Assembly (NCBI RefSeq): GCF_001509585.1
Contig: NZ_LNCI01000011.1
Span: 62,001-126,000, forward strand
Direction of reading: 5' to 3'
Source: Tropicimonas marinistellae
GTDB lineage: Bacteria > Pseudomonadota > Alphaproteobacteria > Rhodobacterales > Rhodobacteraceae
DNA length: 64,000 nucleotides
Part shown: piece after piece, positions 53,653-64,000 of the stretch
Numbering within the stretch: position 1 is the stretch's first letter
How the letters are laid out: the number at the start of each line of letters is the position of its first letter
Notes under the pieces: generated by a model
The model's database searches: none
Told to the model about the DNA's origin: nothing
Seen by the model: the letters and a program-made list of their open reading frames with translations, nothing else
Program-made: the position numbers and the translations under genes

Positions 53653-54285
53653 GCTCAATGCCTGCCTGCTATTGTGCCTGCTTTATGGAACGACATTTTA
53701 CTTCAGCGGTACCATTGGCGGAACCCCCAGAAAAAATTGGCCATATTTATCTTTATGATCGTCTGCACTTTCGCCACAGGCACGGCCCGTGGCAAAATAC
53801 GCCTGCCGAGTTTCATCCGAGCCACGGCAGAACCGCGAATTGAACGTCCTATGCAAAGGTTCCGCAGTTGGGGTGCGTCAGCTTGGCGGCGTCGTTTTGC
53901 ACGGCGGGGGCGGCCGCGATGCCGGCCAACGATCCATTTCTCGGATCTGGAATGCCAATGGCGGTCGAATTGACGGAAGGACCAGGACAAATGGCATCAA
54001 CACAGAGATTGAGTTTGGCACCCGTCGCGCCTGCGAAGGCCATCCACCCTATCGCCGTCCGGGCAAGTCGAACATCTCGGGGAAGCCACGCAGTCGGCGC
54101 TTTCAGTGCCATTCGCTCGAAAAAGCCCAAATCAGCCCGGGGCAGTCAGGCAAACGCAGTAGGATGGATTCCGCATGCAGAGCGATCATCACGCTGGTTG
54201 ACGCGGGCTCCCACCAAACACAACCTCAATCACACGATGGCCAGATCCATGGCAAACCCGCTGTTTCGTTTTATCTCCAAAGCCG
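53653..54285. other. Region without a clear gene, with one small reverse-strand candidate
   Basis: About 633 bases between the small exported-protein gene and the sterol-desaturase-family gene. A reverse-strand frame at 53849-54130 (93 residues; inner ATG at 54112) has codon use similar to the genes around it and three cysteines near its end, but no ribosome site and no recognisable domain. A forward frame at 53868-54317 overlaps it antisense and is less protein-like. Neither is called as a gene. AT-rich stretch near 53730-53755. Confidence 0.3.
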
Positions 54286-55146
54286 ATGCTGACGTCCCAA
54301 TCCGTACTTTCCGCTGAACCCACCCTCCGTCTTGCCGCCTTTCTGGGCGTGTTGATGGTGATGATCCTATGGGAAGTCGCCGCGCCCCGTCGGCGACGAG
54401 AAATCCCGCGGGTTATCCGATGGACGAACAACATCGCGCTCGTGATGCTTGATACGGCAATCCTCCGACTGACCTTTCCGATCCTCGCCGTCGGTCTCGC
54501 GGTCATGGCCGAGGAACGTGGCTGGGGTTTGTTTAACAATGTGGACGCACCGGTTTGGCTCGCCATCGTGGCCTCGATGCTGCTCCTCGATCTCGCGATT
54601 TACCTTCAGCATGTCATGTTCCACGCGGTGCCGGGGCTCTGGCGGCTGCACCGGATGCACCACGCCGATCTTGATTTCGACGCGACAACCGGCCTGCGCT
54701 TTCACCCCGTCGAGATACTGATCTCCATGGGGATCAAGCTCGCAGTTGTCGCGGCCCTGGGCCCACCCGCCATTGCGGTTTTGCTGTTCGAGGTGGTGCT
54801 GAATGCGACGGCGCTTTTCAACCATGCCAACATCGACCTGCCTCGCCCGACGGATCGCGTTTTGCGCCTGATCGTCGTCACCCCGGACATGCATCGCGTC
54901 CACCATTCCGTCGATCCGCGCGAGACCAATTCGAACTACGGCTTCAACCTGCCATGGTGGGATTGGCTACTCGGCACCTACGTCGCCCAGCCCGCAAAGG
55001 GGCACGATGATATGGAGATTGGAATTGAGCAGTTCCGCACGCGCCGTGATCTCTGGATCGATCGGATGCTGATCCAGCCTCTGCGCGGTCCGGCTTCAGG
55101 TCACGCGCTTGACCCGCACAACAAGACGAAAGAGCCCGACGCTTGA
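54286..55146 (+). CDS. Sterol desaturase/fatty acid hydroxylase family membrane protein
   Basis: A 286-residue integral membrane di-iron oxygenase. Histidine clusters typical of the fatty acid hydroxylase superfamily: QHVMFH (His109, His113), LHRMHH (His122, 125, 126), FNHANI (His180) and MHRVHH (His203, 206, 207). About four membrane segments before and between them. It would hydroxylate or desaturate a lipid or sterol-like compound; substrates of bacterial members are mostly unknown. Weak ribosome site. Ends 23 bases before the convergent cysteine-rich gene. Confidence 0.88.
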   Translation: MLTSQSVLSAEPTLRLAAFLGVLMVMILWEVAAPRRRREIPRVIRWTNNIALVMLDTAILRLTFPILAVGLAVMAEERGWGLFNNVDAPVWLAIVASMLLLDLAIYLQHVMFHAVPGLWRLHRMHHADLDFDATTGLRFHPVEILISMGIKLAVVAALGPPAIAVLLFEVVLNATALFNHANIDLPRPTDRVLRLIVVTPDMHRVHHSVDPRETNSNYGFNLPWWDWLLGTYVAQPAKGHDDMEIGIEQFRTRRDLWIDRMLIQPLRGPASGHALDPHNKTKEPDA

Positions 55147-55169
55147 CAGCAAGCGGCCGCACGCTGGCC

Positions 55170-55421
55170 CTAGCGGCACTTCCTTTGGCCCTTGTTGTTC
55201 TCTTTGCAGAAATCTCCCGGATCACAGCAATTCAGTACGTCGCATGCCTTGCCATTGCGAGCGCATCTGTCCTTCACGGATTTGGTGCTGACCACAGACA
55301 GGAATCGTTCGGAAGGCGCGGCTTGAACCGTCGCCGGATCGAAAGCCATGCTCATTGACGGGGTTTCCGACAACAAGAGGACAGACAGAAGCCCGCTGAC
55401 AAATGGCATTGCATGTCTCAT
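55170..55421 (-). CDS. Secreted cysteine-rich mini-protein with knottin (inhibitor cystine knot) pattern
   Basis: An 83-residue precursor that I do not recognise as a known family. Signal peptide 1-26 (hydrophobic PFVSGLLSVLLLS, cleavage near SMA), a short pro-segment (about 27-51), then a 33-residue C-terminal part with six cysteines at 53, 60, 65, 66, 72 and 82. The spacing C-x6-C-x4-CC-x5-C-x9-C is the order of inhibitor-cystine-knot peptides (CC pair in the middle), close to animal toxin and plant knottins; the C4-C5 loop of 5 is slightly longer than usual. Strong ribosome site GGAGG 4 bases before the ATG at 55421. Convergent with the desaturase-family gene. Could act as inhibitor, toxin or defensin-like peptide; this is inference. 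Confidence 0.8.
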   Translation of the reverse strand: MRHAMPFVSGLLSVLLLSETPSMSMAFDPATVQAAPSERFLSVVSTKSVKDRCARNGKACDVLNCCDPGDFCKENNKGQRKCR

Positions 55422-55601
55422 GTGTCCTCCATTCTGAGTGCGAAGCTTCACGTTCGGCCGGCCGGTCCCGGCAACGCACGACACACCCCAAGCTGTGAAG
55501 TAGCCTCTTTAAGTGTGCCGGGGATCACCGCTCCGAACAAGAAGCGGGCGGTCACAGTGTCGTGCAACCAACCGCGAGTTCGGAATTTCGGCGCCCTGTC
55601 A

Positions 55602-55850
55602 CTACGCAATCAGGCGTGCCAGCAGCACCACGACGATCGCACCAAGTGCTGAAACAAGGATCTGCGTCAGAAGCGGTCCGCCAACTTCGAACTCCGCGCC
55701 GACCAGCCGCAGGAGGAAGGGGCCGACAAACGCACCCACGACACCTGACAGCAAGTAGGTGATCAACCCGCTGCCTCCGACAACGAAACTCGCCAGCCAG
55801 CCCGCAACCAGACCGATGATCAGAAAGGCGATAAGGGATTGTCCTGACAT
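55602..55850 (-). CDS. GlsB/YeaQ/YmgE family stress-response membrane protein
   Basis: An 82-residue membrane protein with three hydrophobic segments and glycine-rich helices (GLVAGWLASFVVGG, LLSGVVGAFVGPFLL, ILVSALGAIVVVLLARLI), the pattern of the transglycosylase-associated/YeaQ family. Found in many bacteria as a stress-linked small membrane protein; biochemical role unknown. The ATG at 55850 has GGAGAG 5-6 bases before it; the frame extends upstream to 55934 without support. It lies 180 bases upstream of the cysteine-rich gene on the same strand. Confidence 0.85.
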   Translation of the reverse strand: MSGQSLIAFLIIGLVAGWLASFVVGGSGLITYLLSGVVGAFVGPFLLRLVGAEFEVGGPLLTQILVSALGAIVVVLLARLIA

Positions 55851-56014
55851 TTTGGCTCTCCTTTTGCCCCGAGCGTGCCACATTCTTGCCCCCATTGGGC
55901 GACAGCTTGGTGACGGCGACAATATGACCAACATGCGTTAACCGAATGGCAAGAGTTTCGGACGCAGGGTCAGCACACCGGGCCACGCCGGGCCCGCTAT
56001 CGGGGAGGCGCAAT

Positions 56015-56248
56015 ATGGCGCTTGGAATGTTCCTGGTTTCGGCCTTCGTGGCCATCTTCGCAGCTATCGCAACCGGATTGTCCGGCGGTACGTGGCTCGC
56101 CGTTATCGGCTGGGGCATCGGCACCGCCTGGCTAAGCGTCCTTGTTCTGGCCGGGATGGCCATGGCACGCAGCTATCTGACCAGCGACATCGCCGTTCGC
56201 CGCTCCAACCGGCCGGTTTCCCGGCAACTCGCGCACCGCCCTTCTTGA
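56015..56248 (+). CDS. Small two-helix membrane protein, unknown function
   Basis: A 77-residue protein with two hydrophobic helices (LGMFLVSAFVAIFAAIATGL and TWLAVIGWGIGTAWLSVLVL) and a basic, Ser/Arg-rich C-terminal tail, presumably cytoplasmic. GGGGAGGCGC lies just before the ATG at 56015, which decides this start over upstream codons. No family recognised. Next to the GlsB-type gene on the opposite strand. Confidence 0.65.
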   Translation: MALGMFLVSAFVAIFAAIATGLSGGTWLAVIGWGIGTAWLSVLVLAGMAMARSYLTSDIAVRRSNRPVSRQLAHRPS

Positions 56249-56375
56249 GAGCGCGGCCACTTCCCTAAGATCTCGACAGCATTCCGCGCCGGTAGTGTGG
56301 CCCCAGGGACTCATCCGCGCATTCCATTAAGCTTCGTAAATGCCTTGTTAACGAATTCGGACAAGGCTCGCGCAC

Positions 56376-57113
56376 ATGCGCCAACTCTGCATTCTCCTGC
56401 TCCTTTGCGACTTCTGGATCGCCTCGGTACTTCCCGCAACGGCTGGCGGCGCCTGGCCACGCGGCGAAGGCCGAACTTTCATATCCCTGTCCTGGTCGAC
56501 CTTCGGTGACGCGGCGGGGTACCTTGAGAAGATCTCCCAACCGATCGACGCGGAAAACGTCCCGGAACTGAAACTGACGGACGAGATCGCCTTTTTCGCC
56601 GAGTACGGAATCACCGAACGCCTGACTTTCGGAGTCGACACCTACAACCGTCCGGATACCGGTTTGGCATCCAACGTCCTGTTCCTGCGCAGCGGCATTG
56701 GCAACCCTGATTGGGCGAACCGTTACGGCATCGAGATCGGCTTCGGGCCGATACACGACTGGCGCGGGCAGGACGACACCGTCATGCGCGTCGGTCTTGC
56801 CTGGGGACGTGGCTACCAGAGCAGATGGGGCAACGGTTGGATGGAGGTGGACTCCAAGCTCGGCTGGCAAACCGACGCAGCCGAGGAATACTGGAAGATC
56901 GACAGCACACTCGGGCTCAATGCGACTGAACGTTCAATCTTTTACTTTCAGTTGCAGAGCGGGGCCGCGGGAGAAGCCGACCCTTTCCTGCGGGCCGTCC
57001 CGGCATATGTGTTCCGCTTCGACCGCGGGATCAGCGTGGAATCTGCACTTCTGCTTGGTATGCAAAACGATGATGCCCAGGGAGTGAAGATCGGTGCCTG
57101 GCTCGAATTCTGA
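56376..57113 (+). CDS. Predicted outer-membrane beta-barrel protein, unknown function
   Basis: A 245-residue exported protein. Signal peptide about 1-23 (LCILLLLCDFWIASVLPATA). The mature protein alternates hydrophobic and polar residues in strand-like stretches (ERLTFGVDTYNRPD, RYGIEIGFGPIHDW, MRVGLAWGRGYQ, WMEVDSKLGWQTD, ISVESALLLGMQND) and ends in phenylalanine (GAWLEF), the usual ending of an outer-membrane barrel. About ten strands would fit. No ligand or catalytic site seen. Stand-alone gene; some relatives may be annotated as transporters or lipid A modifying, not supported here. Confidence 0.68.
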   Translation: MRQLCILLLLCDFWIASVLPATAGGAWPRGEGRTFISLSWSTFGDAAGYLEKISQPIDAENVPELKLTDEIAFFAEYGITERLTFGVDTYNRPDTGLASNVLFLRSGIGNPDWANRYGIEIGFGPIHDWRGQDDTVMRVGLAWGRGYQSRWGNGWMEVDSKLGWQTDAAEEYWKIDSTLGLNATERSIFYFQLQSGAAGEADPFLRAVPAYVFRFDRGISVESALLLGMQNDDAQGVKIGAWLEF

Positions 57114-57380
57114 TCGCGGGGAGTGCTGTCTAGGCGTTTGCATTGCCCATTTTCATCGGCTTCGATGACACCGGCCGGGCCGCCGCAGGTGGCCAAGCAT
57201 TGCGCGACCGTCGCGAAGTGACTGCATCGCCGGCTGGGCGCGAGGTTGATTGCCGGGCGTTGACCTCCCCCAACGCGGTTCGTCGTATCTGTGAAGGCGG
57301 GCACAACTCCGTCGTGAACCGTAAACGCTGATATATCTCGTCCGGGCTCTACCCTTTCCGGCGCCAGTGCGTTCCGATGA

Positions 57381-57788
57381 TCAGCGCAACACCATGACCG
57401 CGCAGGTCGCATGTCGCACAACCTGTGCGGCGGTGCTCCCCAATAGGTAATCCTGCATGCCTGGCCGGTGACTCGCTATGATAATGCAGTCGGCCGCAAG
57501 GTCTCCTGCTGCGTCAAGGATGGCGCGTCCGGCGTGCCCTTCGATCAGTAGACCATGACCGCCGGGAAGACCTGCGGCGAGCCGATCCAATTCAGCCTTC
57601 AGACCCTCCCGCGTTGCCGAAACAAGATCCTCGGGTATGTAGTGAATAGCGTAGGCCGGCACCTGTTCCACGACGTGCATGAGCGTCACGGCGGCCCCAT
57701 CGGCGGCAAGCGCACGCGCGACATCAAGCGCCGCCTTGATCTTCCCGTCATCTTCGAAGGAGATCGGAACGAGGATGTTCTTGTACAT
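57381..57788 (-). CDS. Universal stress protein (UspA family), copy 1
   Basis: A 135-residue cytoplasmic protein of the Usp fold: start KNILVPISFEDDG, then the ATP-binding stretch IIASHRPGMQDYLLGSTAAQ (G-2x-G-9x-G-S/T type). Probably ATP-binding. It is the last gene of the reverse-strand group 59583-57381, and has its own CRP/FNR-type box 62 bases before its start. The paralogue at 59176 has the same box at the same distance and shares RPGMQDY-LGSTAA-VVRHA. Confidence 0.92.
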   Translation of the reverse strand: MYKNILVPISFEDDGKIKAALDVARALAADGAAVTLMHVVEQVPAYAIHYIPEDLVSATREGLKAELDRLAAGLPGGHGLLIEGHAGRAILDAAGDLAADCIIIASHRPGMQDYLLGSTAAQVVRHATCAVMVLR

Positions 57789-57843
57789 GACTCACCTCCG
57801 GTATCGTCAGGCCAAAGGATCGCTCACCCCAATCAGCGTTGCC

Positions 57844-57857
57844 TTGATTCAGGTCAG
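57844..57857 (-). promoter_or_regulatory. CRP/FNR-type box upstream of usp copy 1
   Basis: TTGATTCAGGTCAG on the plus strand, matching TTGA-N6-TCAA at seven of eight positions (last A is G). Centred about 62 bases before the start codon, consistent with a site near -41 of a promoter with a leader of about 20 bases. It overlaps the stop codon of the ABM gene. Suggests FnrL/Dnr-type control by oxygen or nitric oxide. Confidence 0.6.
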
Positions 57858-58174
57858 TCGTAGCTTTCGACCACGTCGTACATTACCGGCTCGAAACTCC
57901 GGCACAGGTCATTGAAACGCCTCGTGCGGGTGCGCATTTCATCGCTGCGCAACATCGCCTGGAAGTCTTCTCGACGTTCCCACTGAGAGTAGTTCGCGAT
58001 ACGTGTCTGCGCATCGTTGACATGCAGACCTGCGCCGATGAAACCCGGTTGCTTGGAAATGAAATTCTCGTAGGCATCGCTCAGTTCGTCCACAAGATCC
58101 TGGCAAGTTCCGGGACTGAGCTCGAACGTCGTTATCACGGTCTGGAAACTGCTGGCTTTGGAAATCGTCGGCAT
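57854..58174 (-). CDS. Antibiotic biosynthesis monooxygenase (ABM) domain protein
   Basis: A 106-residue small protein with the dimeric ferredoxin-like fold of ABM/EthD-type proteins: VITTFELSPGTCQDLVDELSD, ENFISKQPGFIGAGLHVND, and RIANYSQWERREDFQAMLRS. Members act on aromatic or quinone compounds or as haem-degrading enzymes; the reaction here is unknown. GGGAGG precedes the ATG by 5 bases. It belongs to the group between two usp genes and follows the kinase-like gene after 69 bases that hold an inverted repeat. Confidence 0.82.
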   Translation of the reverse strand: MPTISKASSFQTVITTFELSPGTCQDLVDELSDAYENFISKQPGFIGAGLHVNDAQTRIANYSQWERREDFQAMLRSDEMRTRTRRFNDLCRSFEPVMYDVVESYD

Positions 58175-58187
58175 GTCGCCCTCCCTG

Positions 58188-58207
58188 GCTAGGCTCCACA
58201 GCCTAGC
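58188..58207. repeat. Perfect inverted repeat in the leader of the ABM gene
   Basis: GCTAGGCT (58188-58195) pairs with AGCCTAGC (58200-58207), 4-base loop CCAC. It lies 14-33 bases before the ABM start and 37 bases after the kinase-like gene's stop. No T-run follows, so a processing or stability hairpin, or an operator, is more likely than a terminator. Confidence 0.45.
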
Positions 58208-58243
58208 ACGGGCGCAGCCATTGCAAAGCGTGTTCTCCGCGGG

Positions 58244-59104
58244 TCAGGTATTCGGTGCCCCCTCCAGGCGCATCATCTTCCGAACCGCCATCCAATCCCG
58301 CGGGAGTTGAGGCGGCGCTCGCAACACCGACGCGATCTCGCTCGTGTGCTGTGGCATGCGTCGTCCGGAAAAGTCGCGCGCCCATTCGAGAAAGGCGACA
58401 GATTGATCTGGCCGCAACCGGCAAGCACTACCGACGAGCCCGAGCAACGTGCCGGACGGCGCGTACCATTCGTCCTGAATCGATTCCACGCGGCGCCGCA
58501 TGATGGGACCGACCCCGCGCAAACATCGCGACTCGGAGAACGTGATCAGCAACTGGCCGACCTCCTGTCGGCTGTATCCGATGAGTGGGGGAAAGCTGTC
58601 GAAGAAAATCGCCTCGCCGTCTCGCACGGCGAGGTTTCGTATCGACGGGTGAAACCCGATGCGCGCAGGGTACCGCGCAGCCTGCTCCCAAAACCTGGCG
58701 ATCATCTCGCCAGCCGTTTCCATGAGATCGATCGCCACCGCAGGCGTCGCCCGGATCAATTGAGGACGCAGCAGCGTTTCTTCTGGCAGCGCCGCCTGAA
58801 CAATCACCGGAAGCGTTTTTCCGCGGCGGCGAAGCAAGTAGAGTTCCGTGGACGGAACAGGCAACCCGAAAGCTTCCAGAACGGCGAGATAGTTCGCATG
58901 GGCAGTCGCGAGGCGGTTGAGCACACATGTATCAGATTGCGCCCTGTAAACCTTTACCACCTTGTCGCGCAGCGGCCCGTCGGTTGGACGGAACGGCGCA
59001 CAGAAATACCCCAACCTGGAGAGCGGCTCCCGGCCTGATTTCCGATACGCCTCTATGACCCTCAGGATTTCCGGCTCGACTTCTGCCACGTTGTCTCGCG
59101 TCAT
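58244..59104 (-). CDS. Uncharacterised protein with kinase-like (APH-type) motifs, DUF6206-like
   Basis: A 286-residue soluble protein. It is not clearly assignable, but Lys51 in the VVKVYRA segment, the stretch IGFHPSIRNLAVRDG (Asn157) and IFFDSFPP (Asp169) mirror the lysine, catalytic-loop Asn and metal-binding Asp of aminoglycoside-phosphotransferase-like kinases. His152 replaces the usual HxD start of the catalytic loop, and no catalytic Asp is apparent there, so it may be a pseudokinase or a distant kinase. Follows usp copy 2 after 71 bases and precedes the ABM gene. DUF6206 is a recollected label for such proteins beside usp genes. No membrane segment or signal. Confidence 0.6.
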   Translation of the reverse strand: MTRDNVAEVEPEILRVIEAYRKSGREPLSRLGYFCAPFRPTDGPLRDKVVKVYRAQSDTCVLNRLATAHANYLAVLEAFGLPVPSTELYLLRRRGKTLPVIVQAALPEETLLRPQLIRATPAVAIDLMETAGEMIARFWEQAARYPARIGFHPSIRNLAVRDGEAIFFDSFPPLIGYSRQEVGQLLITFSESRCLRGVGPIMRRRVESIQDEWYAPSGTLLGLVGSACRLRPDQSVAFLEWARDFSGRRMPQHTSEIASVLRAPPQLPRDWMAVRKMMRLEGAPNT

Positions 59105-59175
59105 TCAGTATTTGGCGGGTGGGTGGCGCAGAGCGCGACCGACCCGCCAATAGGTCGAAACATCAGAGGCGTCAT

Positions 59176-59583
59176 TCAGCGTACGACGTGAACGGCACAG
59201 CGGGCATGGCGAACGACGCGCGCCGCCGTTGAACCAAGGAAGTAGTCTTGCATGCCCGGACGGTGGCTCGCGATAACGATACAATCGATGCCCGTCTCGT
59301 CGGCATAGTCGAGGATCGTGCGCGCCGAATGCCCCTCCACGACGACAACCTCGGCGTTGTCGACCCCATCGGAGAGCGCCGACAAACCGCTCGAAATATC
59401 CTCCCGCGCCTTTTCGAGATGATCTGCGGGCAGGTATTCCGTCGCATATTGCGGCAAATGCTCCATCACGTGCAGAAGCGTGATCTTGCCGCCGTCGGCG
59501 CGGATTGCCTGGGCGATATCCATGGCCTCACGGGCGTTGCGATCTGCCTCGAACGAGACCGGGACGAGAACATTGTCATACAT
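59176..59583 (-). CDS. Universal stress protein (UspA family), copy 2
   Basis: A 135-residue Usp-fold protein: start YDNVLVPVSFEADRNAREAM, ATP-binding stretch IASHRPGMQDYFLGSTAARVVRHA. First gene of the reverse-strand group usp-kinase-like-ABM-usp. Paralogue of copy 1, same length. A CRP/FNR-type box lies 60 bases before the start, divergently from the HugZ-like gene. Confidence 0.92.
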   Translation of the reverse strand: MYDNVLVPVSFEADRNAREAMDIAQAIRADGGKITLLHVMEHLPQYATEYLPADHLEKAREDISSGLSALSDGVDNAEVVVVEGHSARTILDYADETGIDCIVIASHRPGMQDYFLGSTAARVVRHARCAVHVVR

Positions 59584-59636
59584 GGCGAAGCCTTTCTATT
59601 GCGACGGCAGGCTAGCCGTCCCCCCAAGACCCGACT

Positions 59637-59650
59637 TTGATTCAGGTCAG
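59637..59650 (-). promoter_or_regulatory. CRP/FNR-type box upstream of usp copy 2
   Basis: TTGATTCAGGTCAG on the plus strand, the same 14 bases as at 57844-57857, centred about 60 bases before the start codon. Identical sequence and nearly identical distance from the two usp genes support a shared redox regulator of the FnrL/Dnr type. Confidence 0.65.
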
Positions 59651-59817
59651 ATCTGGCACGAAGATCCGGCATGCCTCCCCTGCATCCGTGCCACCGTCCC
59701 CGCGCCGCACGGTCGCGGCTTCCTTGCCGCTCCAGCCACGGGGTCCCGCTATCCTTTTCTTGAAATTGCCCGGTCTGCAAGTACCTTGCGTGACGAAATT
59801 CAGGGAAGCGAACAAGC

Positions 59818-60315
59818 GTGGCAAACAAATCCGTTGACCCGATCCGACCGACCGACGACGGTGCGCGTCAACTCGCGCGAGAGATCGTCGCGGGCGCGCG
59901 ATACGGCTCTCTGGGCGTTCTGGAAGCCGACACCGGATTTCCGCTGGTCACCCGGATCGCCTTCGGCACGAGCCCGTCAGGCGCCCTACTGGCCCTGGTC
60001 TCATCGCTTTCGCAACACACCGCCGCGCTTCGGAGAGTCCCGGTCTGCTCTGTTCTGGTTGGAGAGCCGGGAGCAAGCGGCGATCCACTCACCCATCCTC
60101 GGCTAACATTGCAATGCCGTGCGCAGTTCATTGAGGCGAGCGATCCAGCGCGCCCTGCTCTCCGAGAGGCATGGCTCACCACGCACCCGAAGGCAAAGGT
60201 CTATATCGACTTCGCCGATTTCAGTTTTGTCCGATTTGATGTCGAACGCGCCTTCCTGAACGGTGGCTTCGGAAAGGCGTATGTGCTCGAAGCAACGGAC
60301 CTGGATTTCGTGTGA
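59818..60315 (+). CDS. HugZ-like split-barrel protein (pyridoxamine 5'-phosphate oxidase family)
   Basis: A 165-residue protein with the split-barrel FMN-binding fold of HugZ/PNPOx-like proteins: ARQLAREIVAGARYGSLGVL, FPLVTRIAFGTSPSGALLALVSSLSQHTAALRR, then HPRLTLQCRAQFIEASD and KVYIDFADFSFVRFDVERAFLNGGFGKAY. HugZ relatives degrade haem or act on flavin-linked substrates; some lack activity. GTG start at 59818. Divergent from usp copy 2; the 167-base gap holds the CRP/FNR-type box, which could serve both. Confidence 0.82.
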   Translation: MANKSVDPIRPTDDGARQLAREIVAGARYGSLGVLEADTGFPLVTRIAFGTSPSGALLALVSSLSQHTAALRRVPVCSVLVGEPGASGDPLTHPRLTLQCRAQFIEASDPARPALREAWLTTHPKAKVYIDFADFSFVRFDVERAFLNGGFGKAYVLEATDLDFV

Positions 60316-60323
60316 TCCGGTTT

Positions 60324-60899
60324 TTACTTCTGCGCCACTGCAGTCAGATTTCCGCGAGTCATCAGCAGTTCAAGCCGCGCCGAACCCTGCTTCGACTTGT
60401 AGACGTTCAGAAAGGCGGCTGATTTCTCAAGTCTCCGTATTCCGCGGTCCGAACATGGCCGGGTTTCGCCGCCACAGACCTTGGCGCGCAGTTTGGCATA
60501 GGCTTTGTCTGTGGTGTCGGAATCCGGTTTTACCCCGACCGGCCCGTAGTGAACGAGTTCATAGAGTTCGACCGACCCGAACATCGCCACCGCCCCGGTA
60601 ATCCGGCGTGGGCAGCCATCCTTGAATCCCGTAACGTAGAAGTCTCGCGCGGCCGTGCTCCCCGGAGCTGTATCGTAGAGATTGAAGCGACCGGGGCCGC
60701 TCTCGACCTTCTTGCCAAGGGCCTTGCCGCGCGTCCCACAGGCGCGCGCAACCAGCCCCTCCTCGATTGCTGTCGGCGCTTTGGTAGAGGCACGCAGCAG
60801 ACGGCCAAGTCCCTGTTTCTCTTCTGCCGACGCTGGCAGAGAGATCGCTATGAGACACAGTACAGCACAAACCCGCGCGGCGGCGTGGGAAATGAGCAT
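60324..60899 (-). CDS. Periplasmic protein of unknown function
   Basis: A 191-residue exported protein. Signal peptide about 1-25 (AAARVCAVLCLIAISLPASA). The mature part has four cysteines (ARACGTRG, DGCPRR, KVCGGETRPCSD), suggesting disulfides, and a compact domain around YVTGFKDGCPRRITGAVAMFG then YELVHYGPVGVKPDSDTTD. No family recognised. The ATG at 60899 is chosen because it starts the signal peptide (GAGG 9 bases before); the frame extends to 60941. Convergent with the HugZ-like gene, 8 bases apart. Confidence 0.7.
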   Translation of the reverse strand: MLISHAAARVCAVLCLIAISLPASAEEKQGLGRLLRASTKAPTAIEEGLVARACGTRGKALGKKVESGPGRFNLYDTAPGSTAARDFYVTGFKDGCPRRITGAVAMFGSVELYELVHYGPVGVKPDSDTTDKAYAKLRAKVCGGETRPCSDRGIRRLEKSAAFLNVYKSKQGSARLELLMTRGNLTAVAQK

Positions 60900-61017
60900 C
60901 GGAAAATCCTCTTGCGGAAAACCAGTGCCGGATAGGCACAATTACCGATTCCCGCAAGCATGGGCGAAACCACGCCGCCATTTGAGCGAATCCCCGCCGG
61001 GTTCACCAAAAAAAACA

Positions 61018-64000
<2,983 letters not shown>

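Noticed and set aside
53868-54317. Forward frame of 149 codons before the desaturase-family gene
   Set aside because: Basic, low-complexity translation without ribosome site; it overlaps the start of a clear gene out of frame.

Overview
The window looks like a chromosomal segment of an alphaproteobacterium, most likely Rhodobacterales (Roseobacter/Rhodobacter group). This is inferred from the GC-rich coding bias, the gene order opgG-opgI-opgH-opgC (described in Rhodobacter sphaeroides), the runs SPOR protein-dacA-tmk-holB-tatD-MBL hydrolase and enoyl-CoA hydratase-ccmH-ccmF, and CRP/FNR-type boxes of the FnrL form. Both ends are cut: the left edge truncates a family 5 solute-binding protein and the right edge truncates dnaE.

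Layout. 0-9 kb: a peptide/opine-type binding protein (partial), an RpiR regulator, an FAD oxidoreductase, and a polyamine-type ABC operon (binding protein, ATPase, two permeases) ending in a DAO-family amine oxidase gene. 9.7-11.1 kb: a calcium-binding RTX-repeat protein. 11.3 kb: tRNA-Ser(TGA). 11.7-18.4 kb: a forward run with a SPOR lipoprotein, D,D-carboxypeptidase, tmk, holB, TatD nuclease, MBL hydrolase and AEC transporter. 18.4-23.1 kb: a second polyamine-type ABC operon. 23.3-26.4 kb: zinc uptake (znuA divergent from zur-znuC-znuB, with a Zur box between). 26.6-30.2 kb: a CYTH-CHAD protein and an amylosucrase-type GH13 enzyme, closed by a terminator. 30.3-35.4 kb: a small glyoxalase-related protein, a lytic transglycosylase, an enoyl-CoA hydratase, and ccmH/ccmF. 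35.6-48.3 kb: a glucan block, with osmoregulated periplasmic glucan synthesis (opgGIHC), a GH15 enzyme, a GH144-like endo-beta-1,2-glucanase, a GH3 beta-glucosidase and an SbmA/BacA-like ABC protein.

48.8-64 kb is the most accessory-looking part. It holds a DUF533 protein, a Wzc/ExoP-type tyrosine kinase, a PqqD-HprK-like fusion next to a small exported peptide, a sterol-desaturase-family protein, a very small secreted protein with an inhibitor-cystine-knot cysteine pattern, small membrane proteins, and an operon usp - kinase-like protein - ABM protein - usp. Matching CRP/FNR-type boxes lie before both usp genes. A HugZ-like protein, a periplasmic protein and dnaE follow.

The two strongest candidates for something undescribed are the knottin-like mini-protein (55170..55421) and the PqqD-HprK fusion with its peptide neighbour (52111..53652). 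No CRISPR array, insertion sequence, integrase or rRNA was seen. All functional calls come from reading motifs and translations by eye; no database search was run.
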